Shown: in pieces, positions 1-6,799 of the stretch
Position numbering within the stretch: position 1 is the first letter of the stretch
How the letters are laid out: every line of letters begins with the position of its first letter
NCBI GenBank assembly: GCA_003242525.1
Contig: QGUU01000007.1
Span: 1-16,991, forward strand
Source: Pseudomonadota bacterium
GTDB taxonomy: Bacteria; Pseudomonadota; Alphaproteobacteria; Rhizobiales; Rhizobiaceae
Length of the DNA: 16,991 nt
Direction of reading: 5' to 3'
Notes under the pieces: generated by a model
Told to the model about the DNA's origin: nothing
The model's input: the letters and a program-made list of their open reading frames with translations, nothing else
Databases searched by the model: none
Translations under genes and position numbers: made by a program

Positions 1-631
1 TCAGGTTGACTGCGACGACCAGCGGTTGCTCGTAGGAGCGGCAGACCGACACTGGAACAGGATTGACGAGCGCGCCGTCCACGAGAAGGCGGCCATTGCA
101 GTTCACAGGCTCGAACACGCCGGGCAGCGCATAGGAAGCACGCATGGCGTTGATGAGCGAGCCATTCGAAAGCCAAATTTCGTGGCCGGTGCGAATTTCT
201 GCCGCGACGGCGACAAAGGGCTTGGGAAGTTGCTCGAAACTGGCCCCTTCCAGATGCTGGCGCAAACGCGCATCCAGCTTCATGCCGCCGAACAGGCCGC
301 TGCCTCCCAGCCTGAAATCAAGCAGGCTGAACATGCGTCGCCGGGTCAGGCTGCGGGCGAATTCTTCCAGTTCATCGAGTTTTCCGGCCAGGTAGCAGCC
401 GCCCACCAGCGCACCGATCGACGTGCCGGCGATCATTGAAATTTCGATGCCTGCCTCGTCGAGGGCGCGCAGCACCCCGATATGCGCCCAACCGCGCGCA
501 CAGCCTCCACCAAGCGCCAGCGCGATGCCGGTCTTACCGGGGGTGTTCTCATCAAACGGGCAGCCGGGCGAAACGGGGCCATTGGCCTCCATCACATCTC
601 CCCTGCTGCGCAATGACGCCCATTCGAGCAT
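1..631 (-). CDS. Patatin-like phospholipase family protein (RssA/NTE type), C-terminus beyond window
   Basis: A predicted serine lipid hydrolase with a Ser-Asp dyad; the substrate is unknown. The 210 visible residues carry the oxyanion-hole motif GGGCARGWAHIG (41-52), the nucleophile elbow GTSIG with Ser71, and the DGA motif with catalytic Asp185. All patatin signature blocks are therefore present, and only the C-terminal tail lies outside the left edge. No signal peptide is visible, so a cytoplasmic or membrane-peripheral location is likely. The start at 631 was chosen because GGAGG (641-637) sits five bases upstream. In-frame ATGs at 658, 643 and 634 lie upstream, and the one at 592 also has a good AGGGGAG site, so the exact start is uncertain. 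It is the third gene behind folE and hisI on the same strand, about 130 bases after hisI, and may be co-transcribed or have its own promoter. Confidence 0.88.
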   Translation of the reverse strand, partial: MLEWASLRSRGDVMEANGPVSPGCPFDENTPGKTGIALALGGGCARGWAHIGVLRALDEAGIEISMIAGTSIGALVGGCYLAGKLDELEEFARSLTRRRMFSLLDFRLGGSGLFGGMKLDARLRQHLEGASFEQLPKPFVAVAAEIRTGHEIWLSNGSLINAMRASYALPGVFEPVNCNGRLLVDGALVNPVPVSVCRSYEQPLVVAVNL

Positions 632-758
632 CATGGCCTCCATTATCTGCCCCAGCATGCACGCCTAACGTATCGAAATCGTGAATTTACGTGGTGGCAA
701 GAGAGCAAGTGGTTCACGAGCGCATTCTATAGGTGTCAGTCCTATCGAACAGCACCCT

Positions 759-1169
759 TTAGTCGGAGGCGAGAGTGGCCTTGCCGTCGCCAAGTTCCAC
801 CGTTCGATAGAAGCAGGAACGCCGGCCAGTGTGACAGGTTGCATTGTCACCTGACACATTCACCCGCAGCCAAATTGCGTCCTGGTCACAATCCGTGAGG
901 ATCTGGACCACCTGCTGCAGATTTCCGGACGTCTCCCCCTTCTTCCAGATCGACTGGCGGGAGCGGGACCAGTAGTGCGCGATGCCGGTTTCCAGCGTAA
1001 GCGCGAGCGCTTCGGCATTCATGTGCGCAACCATCAGAAGCATGCCGTCCCCGGCATCGGTGACGACGGCGGTGACCAGCCCGTTCGCGTCGAAGCGCGG
1101 CGTGAAGGTGGAGCTTTCCTCCAGCGCCGTCTTGTCGTCGGGGGCAGGATCGAATCTGAACGTCGGCAT
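759..1169 (-). CDS. hisI: Phosphoribosyl-AMP cyclohydrolase
   Basis: This enzyme opens the purine ring of phosphoribosyl-AMP to give ProFAR, the third step of histidine biosynthesis in the cytoplasm. At 136 residues it is the stand-alone HisI form with no fused HisE domain. The family signature [11 protein letters not shown] is at 75-85. The metal-binding region DCDQDA (93-98) supplies acidic Mg ligands and one zinc Cys, and the remaining zinc cysteines are in CHTGRRSC (Cys112, Cys119). The ATG at 1169 has GGAG nine bases upstream. It begins 30 bases after the folE stop, which indicates one transcription unit. Both enzymes hydrolyse a purine ring, but they serve different pathways. Confidence 0.97.
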   Translation of the reverse strand: MPTFRFDPAPDDKTALEESSTFTPRFDANGLVTAVVTDAGDGMLLMVAHMNAEALALTLETGIAHYWSRSRQSIWKKGETSGNLQQVVQILTDCDQDAIWLRVNVSGDNATCHTGRRSCFYRTVELGDGKATLASD

Positions 1170-1199
1170 GGTCGCGGCTCCGGTTCACGGGATCGGCCG

Positions 1200-1835
1200 T
1201 CAGGCCGCGGCGCCGCGCACCATGGCAACGAAGCGCAACTGCTCTTCCGGATGATCCCGGAAACTGCCGGTGAAGGTTGAAGTCAAGGTTGTGGAGCCCT
1301 GCTTGCGGATGCCGCGCATGGCCATGCACATATGCTCCGCTTCAATCATCACGGCGACGCCGCGAGGATTGAGCACGTCCTGGATGACACCTGCGATCTG
1401 CGCTGTCATCGCCTCCTGCGTCTGGAGCCGGTGGGCAAAGATGTCTACCACCCGCGCGATCTTGGAAAGGCCCACCACCTTCCCGTCGGGCAGATAGCCG
1501 ACATGAGCCTTGCCGATGATCGGCACCATGTGATGCTCGCAATGTGAGTGGAACTGGATGTCCCTGACCAGAACAAGGTCGTCATAGCCGGCCACTTCCT
1601 CGAAGGTGCGGCCAAGTTCTTCCGAAGGGCACTTGTCATACCCGCCAAACATTTCACGAAACGCCTTGGCAACGCGCTTTGGCGTATCGACCAGGCCTTC
1701 GCGGTCCGGGTTGTCCCCGGTCCAGCGGATCAGCGTACGTACAGCCGCCTCTACCTCGGCCTGGCTGGGCCGATCCGTGGTCGGCTTGTCCATATAAGCC
1801 GAAGGCGGCATGACCTTCTTGATGACAGCGTCCAT
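1200..1835 (-). CDS. folE: GTP cyclohydrolase I (FolE1)
   Basis: This enzyme converts GTP to 7,8-dihydroneopterin triphosphate, the first step of tetrahydrofolate synthesis. At 211 residues it has normal family length plus a slightly long N-terminus. The zinc ligands are Cys99 and His102 in the SHCEHH motif and Cys170 in [11 protein letters not shown]. The substrate-binding segment [15 protein letters not shown] spans 122-136. The ATG at 1835 was preferred to an in-frame GTG at 1886 because GGGAG lies just upstream, the family core starts downstream, and the longer version would translate a leader hairpin (1852-1870). It heads the folE-hisI unit and is divergent from the Fe-S scaffold-like gene. 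Confidence 0.97.
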   Translation of the reverse strand: MDAVIKKVMPPSAYMDKPTTDRPSQAEVEAAVRTLIRWTGDNPDREGLVDTPKRVAKAFREMFGGYDKCPSEELGRTFEEVAGYDDLVLVRDIQFHSHCEHHMVPIIGKAHVGYLPDGKVVGLSKIARVVDIFAHRLQTQEAMTAQIAGVIQDVLNPRGVAVMIEAEHMCMAMRGIRKQGSTTLTSTFTGSFRDHPEEQLRFVAMVRGAAA

Positions 1836-1851
1836 AAAGGTGTCTCCCGTA

Positions 1852-1870
1852 GCCCCGCTCAAGACGGGGC
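1852..1870 (-). promoter_or_regulatory. Stem-loop in the folE leader
   Basis: A perfect 6-bp inverted repeat, GCCCCG / CGGGGC with a 7-base loop, lies 17 to 35 bases upstream of the chosen folE ATG and just before its ribosome-binding site. If transcribed it would form a GC-rich hairpin next to the translation start. The repeat is visible in the sequence. A regulatory role is inference, and no known riboswitch class is recognised. Confidence 0.4.
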
Positions 1871-1953
1871 GAGTTGAACGGACCACAGCCTTTTACGGGA
1901 CGTCTGCCCGAAAGCGGCGTGACTGGATCCGGGAATAGGATGCTCGACTTGCC

Positions 1954-1985
1954 TTGCCGTTCCCGGAACAGGAGCATTATATATA
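1954..1985 (+). promoter_or_regulatory. Candidate sigma-70-type promoter for the Fe-S scaffold-like gene
   Basis: A TTGCCG -35-like box at 1954-1959 is followed after 17-20 bases by an AT-rich stretch (1977-1985) containing TTATAT, TATATA and TATATT as alternative -10 boxes. This is the most AT-rich patch in the folE/scaffold intergenic region. The spacer contains an exact palindrome GTTCC-C-GGAAC (1959-1969), a possible operator. The start site would lie about 65 bases upstream of the ATG. Confidence 0.4.
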
Positions 1986-2056
1986 TTCATGACGAGCGAA
2001 TGAAAGGCTGCGCTGCGGCAAACGATGCTCGCTGAACGGCGGTGGACCGGAAAATC

Positions 2057-2503
2057 ATGATAGACGATGTCTACAACACGAAAATTCTTGGTTTTGCCGG
2101 AAACATCACCCGCATCGGCCGGCTCGAACAGCCCGACGCCACTGCCAAGGCGCATTCCAAGCTTTGCGGCTCCACCGTCACGGTAGACCTGAAGATGCAG
2201 GACGGTGTAGTTACCGACTTCGCTCATGAAGTAAAGGCCTGCGCGCTGGGCCAAGCTTCGTCATCGATCATGGCCCGCAACATCATCGGCGCCTCTGCCG
2301 CGGAACTGCGCGCAGTGCGCGAGACGATGCTGAAGATGCTGAAGGAAAACGGTCCGCCTCCGGAAGGTCGGTTCGAGGACCTGAAGTATCTTGAACCCGT
2401 GCGCGACTACAAGGCGCGCCACGCCTCCACCATGCTGACCTTTGACGCCGTTGTGGATTGCCTCAACCAGATCGAGTCCAGGCAGGCAGAGGAAGCAGCC
2501 TAA
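2057..2503 (+). CDS. NifU_N (IscU/SufU-type) iron-sulfur scaffold-like protein, atypical active site
   Basis: A 148-residue protein with the U-type scaffold fold. It is recognisable from LCGSTV around Cys37 and KACALGQASSSIMA around Cys62, the first two cluster-ligand positions. Two canonical residues are changed. The Asp that normally follows the first Cys-Gly is Ser39. The third ligand Cys is absent: the matching region reads ARHASTML (120-127), with His122 the likely counterpart. A later Cys135 is at a different position. Canonical scaffolds assemble a cluster for transfer; this one may carry or sense iron differently. From memory the same changes recur in rhizobial orthologues, so they look like a family trait and not damage. 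The ATG at 2057 is preferred to an in-frame GTG at 2042 because MIDDVYN matches the usual N-terminus, though the ribosome site is weak. Confidence 0.85.
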   Translation: MIDDVYNTKILGFAGNITRIGRLEQPDATAKAHSKLCGSTVTVDLKMQDGVVTDFAHEVKACALGQASSSIMARNIIGASAAELRAVRETMLKMLKENGPPPEGRFEDLKYLEPVRDYKARHASTMLTFDAVVDCLNQIESRQAEEAA

Positions 2504-3549
2504 GCGGCCGCTTCCTTCTCTCCCAGGATCTCCTTGACCATCGGAATCACCTTCGTTCCGTAGAGTTCGATGCTCTTCATCATCTTCTCGTGGCTCGTGG
2601 TGCCGGATGAGTATTTGAGGTCGAAGCGGTTGACGCCGAGTGCCCTGACCGTTGCCGCGATCTTCTTTGCCACAGTCTCGGGCGAGCCGGCATAGGTCGA
2701 GCCATGCTCGATCTCGCGGATGAAGCTTTCCTTCGTGGTTGCCGGCCAGCCGCGTTCGGCGCCGATGCGGTCATGCATGGCCTTGTAGCCGGGCCAAAGT
2801 TCCTCGCGCGCCCGTTCGTCGGTCTCTGCCACATAGCCGGGGGAATGAACGCCGAGCGGCATCGGTTCGCTGCCGACCTGCTCCTGCGCGCGCTTGTAAA
2901 GGTCCACGAAGGGCAGGAAGCGTCTCGGGTCGCCCCCGATGATGGCGAGCGTCATCGGGATCCCGTAACGCACGGAACGAATGACTGATTCCGGGCTGCC
3001 GCCGACGCCTATCCAGGCGCTGAGCTTGCCGCTCTCGATCCTGGGATAGACAGTTACATCCTTGAGAGGAGGCCTGAGCTGCCCCTCCCAGCTCACGGAC
3101 TCATTGTTGAGCAAGGCGGCGAAAAGATCGAGCTTCTCATTGAAAAGAACTTCGTAGTCGCTCAGGCGATAGCCGAACAGAGGGAAGGATTCCGTAAACG
3201 AACCCCGTCCCAGAATGACTTCGGCGCGACCGTTGGAAAGCGCGTTAACGGTAGAGAACCGCTCGAAAACCCGTATCGGATCATCGGACGACAGAACCGT
3301 AACGGCCGATCCAAGCTTGATGCGCCTTGTCCGGGTTGCGATGCCGGCCAGCATCACCTCTGGAGCGGAGATGGCGAAATCCGATCGATGATGCTCGCCA
3401 ACGCCAATGAAATCCACACCGACCTCGTCGGCAAGGACGGCCTCTTCAAGCACGTTGCGAATAACCTGCGCCTCGTGCAGCAGCTTTCCGTCGGGGCCCA
3501 CGGTGACGTCGCCGAAGGTGTCTATCCCGAATTCGTAGGTTTTGGTCAT
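2500..3549 (-). CDS. LLM-class flavin-dependent oxidoreductase, Atu2307/SP_0267-like
   Basis: A 349-residue member of the bacterial luciferase-like monooxygenase superfamily, a TIM-barrel that uses reduced FMN or F420 to oxidise small organic substrates. The N-terminal strand FGIDTFGD, the flavin-pocket segment GVGEHHRSDFAISAPEVMLA (49-68), the loop LGSAVTVLSSDDPIRVFERF (79-98) and ILGRGSF (112-118) fit the subfamily named after the Agrobacterium Atu2307 structure. The substrate cannot be deduced. The ATG at 3549 is chosen because GGAG lies seven bases upstream and the family N-terminus begins there. An open frame continues upstream to 3768 but has no family resemblance. Its stop overlaps the scaffold gene stop by four bases, tail to tail. 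Confidence 0.92.
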   Translation of the reverse strand: MTKTYEFGIDTFGDVTVGPDGKLLHEAQVIRNVLEEAVLADEVGVDFIGVGEHHRSDFAISAPEVMLAGIATRTRRIKLGSAVTVLSSDDPIRVFERFSTVNALSNGRAEVILGRGSFTESFPLFGYRLSDYEVLFNEKLDLFAALLNNESVSWEGQLRPPLKDVTVYPRIESGKLSAWIGVGGSPESVIRSVRYGIPMTLAIIGGDPRRFLPFVDLYKRAQEQVGSEPMPLGVHSPGYVAETDERAREELWPGYKAMHDRIGAERGWPATTKESFIREIEHGSTYAGSPETVAKKIAATVRALGVNRFDLKYSSGTTSHEKMMKSIELYGTKVIPMVKEILGEKEAAA

Positions 3550-3655
3550 GGTCCGTCTCCGCGGGCGGTCCGGCCAGGCCGGTCGTGCGTAATGCCCCTT
3601 CTGCAAGCAGCAGCGGGCGGGTTGTTCCGCGGCTAGGTAGGTCCGCAGCTTGCTG

Positions 3656-3687
3656 CGTTCAAACTGAACGAACAGGACGCACTGTTC
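3656..3687. promoter_or_regulatory. Two adjoining inverted repeats between the LLM gene and yidD
   Basis: CGTTCA-AAC-TGAACG (3656-3670) overlaps by one base with GAACAG-N6-CTGTTC (3670-3687). Both arms are exact in each dyad. Together they give four GTTC/GAAC elements in 32 bases in the divergent intergenic region, about 80 bases before yidD and 105 before the LLM gene. The geometry suits a dimeric repressor or activator. Which regulator binds is unknown. It does not match the alphaproteobacterial LexA direct repeat GTTC-N7-GTTC. Confidence 0.4.
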
Positions 3688-3766
3688 AAGATCGCTTGAC
3701 GATAGGCATCGGCTGGCGGCGGGAATGCCCTCGCGTGAACGGACGCAAACGCCTATTTTCAGCGTC

Positions 3767-4123
3767 ATGCAACCATCCGATCATTCCCGCGCTCCCAGGA
3801 GCCAGCATTCCCGCAACTGGAAAGGGCCCTGGCCCCGTACGCCCGCCCGCCTGCTGGGCGTCGGGCTTGTCCGCCTCTACCAGGTGACGCTTTCCGGGTT
3901 TGTCGGCAACAATTGTCGCCATCTGCCCACGTGTTCGGAATATGCCTATGAGGCGATCGCGCGCCACGGACTATGGGCGGGCGGCTGGCTGGCGCTCTTT
4001 CGTGTCGCCCGGTGCGGTCCGGGCGGCACCTGCGGTCTTGATCCGGTGCCGGAAAAGCTCGACCGACGTCTGCGCTGGTACACGCCCTGGCGCTTCTGGT
4101 CCGTTAGTCGCCCGCAGGACTGA
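3767..4123 (+). CDS. yidD: Membrane protein insertion efficiency factor YidD
   Basis: YidD is a small, membrane-associated protein that assists YidC/Sec-dependent membrane protein insertion. The diagnostic core is present in this 118-residue version: YQVTLSGFVGNNCRHLPTCS (38-57) with its paired cysteines, YAYEAIARHGLWAG (59-72), a Cys-Gly-Pro turn (83-85), then LDPVP (91-95). The N-terminal amphipathic stretch ARLLGVGLVRLYQVTL could attach it to the membrane. In many bacteria yidD sits in rpmH-rnpA-yidD-yidC; here it is away from that locus, as is usual in rhizobia. The ATG at 3767 gives the usual short leader before NWKGPW, although an upstream in-frame ATG at 3725 is possible and neither has a strong ribosome site. 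Confidence 0.93.
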   Translation: MQPSDHSRAPRSQHSRNWKGPWPRTPARLLGVGLVRLYQVTLSGFVGNNCRHLPTCSEYAYEAIARHGLWAGGWLALFRVARCGPGGTCGLDPVPEKLDRRLRWYTPWRFWSVSRPQD

Positions 4124-4493
4124 AGGCCGGATCATCGACCGGCGAATCAGTCGACGCGGCCTGGGAGGGCGTGCGGGCCAGGGCCTTCAGCAGGCCGTGT
4201 GTCGCCGGCGCAAGCGACTTCCAGCGCAGGGTGCTGTCGGGCCCAAGGTCAGGTTCCCATTGCTGGCTGTAAACCGCATCTTCCAGCCCGGTTGCCGATT
4301 CGCCTGCTGCCCGGGGCCATGTCGCAGCCGATGCTTCCGGCACCATCAGGCCGCCCGTACCCGCAAACGCATACTCGCAGTGAGCCGGGTCGCAGCACTC
4401 ATCCACGAGTGACGCGAGCTTGAGAAGGGAGGGGGCAACGAACAGGCCGACAACCTCCCGGTTGGCCGACTTGCGCACGAAGTAAGTTCTCAC
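4104..4493 (-). CDS. Small uncharacterised protein, Cys-rich N-terminal domain
   Basis: I do not recognise a named family. The 129-residue product starts with a compact, well-formed segment, TYFVRKSANREVVGLFVAPS (3-22), followed by a helix and a cysteine cluster DECCDPAHCEYA (31-42) that could bind a metal. The C-terminal half is Pro/Ala/Ser-rich and probably flexible, with an aromatic patch near 75-92. No signal peptide or membrane segment is seen. The GTG at 4493 is the only conventional start that keeps the domain intact, and it has no good ribosome site. The frame stays open for 28 codons upstream (to a stop at 4578-4580) without an ATG, so the N-terminus is uncertain. Its 3' end overlaps yidD by 20 bases, tail to tail. 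Confidence 0.62.
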   Translation of the reverse strand: MRTYFVRKSANREVVGLFVAPSLLKLASLVDECCDPAHCEYAFAGTGGLMVPEASAATWPRAAGESATGLEDAVYSQQWEPDLGPDSTLRWKSLAPATHGLLKALARTPSQAASTDSPVDDPAFSPAGD

Positions 4494-4732
4494 GGCTCGA
4501 ATGTACTTTCGAAATTCTGCGTTGGAAGCGCCAGCGATCCGCAGGAAATGCCATCCTTTCTCGCGTGAACTGGCACCCTAAGCAAATCACCAGAATGTGA
4601 GGGTGGAGCTGGAAGCTGGCTTTCAAGCACGAGTCTTTACCTGCGCCGCTGCCCGCCCTAAAAGGCCGCGTCCCCAGTGGACATTCATGATCACCACCCG
4701 CGTCCGTATGCGGGACTGGATAGGAGAACACG

Positions 4733-6727
4733 ATGCCCAAGGTTTCCCTCACATTTCCCGATGGTTCCGTTCGCGAATATGATGCGGCGACGACCGGTGC
4801 GGAATTGGCCGAGTCGATCTCGAAATCGCTGGCCAAAAAAGCCGTAGCCTATGCGCTGGACGGCACGCTGCGCGATCTTTCCGACCCGGTCGGAAGGTCC
4901 GGCGCAATCGAGATCGTCACGCGTGAGGACCCGCGCGCGCTGGAACTCATTCGACATGACGCCGCGCATGTGCTGGCCGAGGCGGTGCAGGAGTTGTGGC
5001 CGGGAACGCAGGTTACCATCGGCCCCGTGATCGAGAACGGTTTCTACTACGATTTTGCGCGAAACGAGCCGTTCACGCCGGACGACTTCCCTGCCATCGA
5101 AAAGAAGATGCGCGAGATCATTGCCCGGAACCGGCCCTTTACGAAGGAGGTCTGGTCCCGCGAGAAGGCAAGGCAGGTTTTCCGCGATAAGGGCGAGGCC
5201 TACAAGGTCGAACTCATTGACGCGATTCCGGAAGATCAGGACCTCAAGATCTATTATCAGGGTGACTGGTTCGATCTTTGTCGCGGGCCGCATATGGTTT
5301 CGACCGGACAAATCGGCTCGGCTTTCAAGCTGATGAAGGTGGCCGGGGCCTATTGGCGGGGCGATTCGAACAATCCGATGTTGACGCGCATCTACGGCAC
5401 GGCATGGGCGACCCAGGCTCAGCTGGACGAATATCTCCACATGCTGGCGGAAGCCGAGAAGCGCGACCATCGCCGCCTCGGGCGCGAGATGGATCTGTTC
5501 CACTTCCAGGAGGAAGGACCCGGCGTCGTCTTCTGGCATGCGAAGGGCTGGCGGGTCTTCCAGAATCTCATTGCCTATATGCGCCGCCGCATCGGCGATG
5601 AATACCAGGAAGTGAACGCTCCCCAGGTGCTGGACAAGTCGCTATGGGAAACGTCCGGCCATTGGGGATGGTATCAGGAGAACATGTTTGCGGTGAAGTC
5701 CGCTCACGCCTTCAACCATCCCGACGATCCGGAGGCGGACCAGCGCATCTTCGCGCTCAAGCCGATGAATTGTCCGGGGCATGTCCAGATCTTCAAGCAC
5801 GGCCTCAAGTCCTATCGCGACCTGCCGATCCGGCTAGCGGAATTCGGCAACGTCCATCGCTACGAGGCGTCCGGCGCCCTGCACGGGCTCATGCGGGTGC
5901 GTGGCTTTACCCAGGACGACGCCCACATCTTCTGCACCGAGGAGCAGCTTGAGGCGGAGATTCTCAAGATCAACGACCTGATGATGTCGGTGTACGAGGA
6001 TTTCGGTTTCGAAGAGGTCGAGGTCAAGCTTGCCACGCGCCCGGAGAAAAGGGTCGGCACCGATGCCATGTGGGATCATGCCGAGGACATCCTCAAGCGC
6101 GCGCTGGAGCGCATGGCGCGTGAGGACAACCGCATCAAGGTCGGCATCAATGAGGGCGAGGGCACTTTCTACGGCCCGAAATTCGAATACACCCTGAAGG
6201 ACGCCATTGGCCGCGAATGGCAATGCGGTACGACGCAGGTTGACTTCAACCTGCCGGAGCGCTTCGGCGCCTTCTACATCGGTTCGGATTCGGAAAAGAA
6301 GCAGCCGGTAATGGTGCACCGCGCCATTGCCGGGTCGCTGGAGCGGTTCCTCGGCATACTGATTGAAAACTATGCCGGGCATTTTCCTCTCTGGTTTGCC
6401 CCGCTGCAGGTGGTGGTCGCGACAATCACCTCGGACGCAGATGACTATGCCGAAAAGGTCGTCAAGCGGTTGAAGGCCGCTGGCCTGACCGCCGAGGCGG
6501 ACCTGCGCAACGAGAAGATCAACTACAAGGTGCGTGAACACAGCCTCGCAAAGGTTCCTGTCATCCTCGTCTGCGGGCGGCGCGAGGCGGAAGAGGGAAC
6601 GGTAAACCTTCGCCGGCTGGGCTCGCGCGACCAGCAGTCGCTCACGCTCGAAGATGCGGTTGCGGCTTTGGTCGATGAGGCGACACCGCCCGACATCCGT
6701 CGCGCGCGTCTTGCCGCGGCCGCATAG
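4733..6727 (+). CDS. thrS: Threonyl-tRNA synthetase
   Basis: This enzyme charges tRNA-Thr with threonine in the cytoplasm. The 664-residue protein has the full bacterial domain order. The TGS domain is at about 1-61. The editing domain carries H75xxxH79 and LCRGPH (Cys183, His187). The class II catalytic core contains motif 2 near RYEASG (376-381), and the C-terminal anticodon-binding domain starts near 555. The zinc-site residues that position threonine are Cys347 (MNCPGH), His398 (DDAH) and His529 (MVHR). The start is fixed by AGGAG at 4722-4726, six bases upstream of the ATG. No leader element resembling the E. coli operator-type autoregulation could be established; a weak CCCGC/GCGGG hairpin lies at 4697-4714. 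Confidence 0.99.
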   Translation: MPKVSLTFPDGSVREYDAATTGAELAESISKSLAKKAVAYALDGTLRDLSDPVGRSGAIEIVTREDPRALELIRHDAAHVLAEAVQELWPGTQVTIGPVIENGFYYDFARNEPFTPDDFPAIEKKMREIIARNRPFTKEVWSREKARQVFRDKGEAYKVELIDAIPEDQDLKIYYQGDWFDLCRGPHMVSTGQIGSAFKLMKVAGAYWRGDSNNPMLTRIYGTAWATQAQLDEYLHMLAEAEKRDHRRLGREMDLFHFQEEGPGVVFWHAKGWRVFQNLIAYMRRRIGDEYQEVNAPQVLDKSLWETSGHWGWYQENMFAVKSAHAFNHPDDPEADQRIFALKPMNCPGHVQIFKHGLKSYRDLPIRLAEFGNVHRYEASGALHGLMRVRGFTQDDAHIFCTEEQLEAEILKINDLMMSVYEDFGFEEVEVKLATRPEKRVGTDAMWDHAEDILKRALERMAREDNRIKVGINEGEGTFYGPKFEYTLKDAIGREWQCGTTQVDFNLPERFGAFYIGSDSEKKQPVMVHRAIAGSLERFLGILIENYAGHFPLWFAPLQVVVATITSDADDYAEKVVKRLKAAGLTAEADLRNEKINYKVREHSLAKVPVILVCGRREAEEGTVNLRRLGSRDQQSLTLEDAVAALVDEATPPDIRRARLAAAA

Positions 6728-6737
6728 AGATGCTGAC

Positions 6738-6765
6738 GGCGGCGACGGCTCCTGCCATCGCCGCC
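6738..6765. terminator. Strong GC-rich stem-loop between convergent thrS and the exported repeat protein
   Basis: GGCGGCGA (6738-6745) pairs perfectly with TCGCCGCC (6758-6765). Pairing may extend through flanking GAC/GTC (6735-6737 and 6767-6769, one bulged T). The centre has a further GG/CC pairing around CTCCTG. It begins ten bases after the thrS stop and lies between two converging genes, so it could end transcription from both sides. There is no T-tract on either side, so it may be an RNA-stabilising hairpin or a Rho-assisted terminator. Confidence 0.55.
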
Positions 6766-6799
6766 TGTCACGCAAGCGATGGTGATTGAACGGCGTCGC

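Noticed and set aside
3656..3687. LexA (SOS) box for yidD or the LLM gene
   Set aside because: Alphaproteobacterial LexA needs a direct repeat GTTC-N7-GTTC. Here the elements are inverted or spaced differently.
4399..4836. A 145-codon minus-strand frame over the thrS leader with GAGAAAGG ahead of an internal ATG
   Set aside because: The protein has no domain-like character and overlaps both the better-supported small gene and the thrS start.
4691..6775. Long antisense open frames across thrS (282 and 313 codons)
   Set aside because: They are shadows of a GC-rich coding region. The thrS frame has full family identity and the antisense products are arginine/histidine-rich with no motifs.
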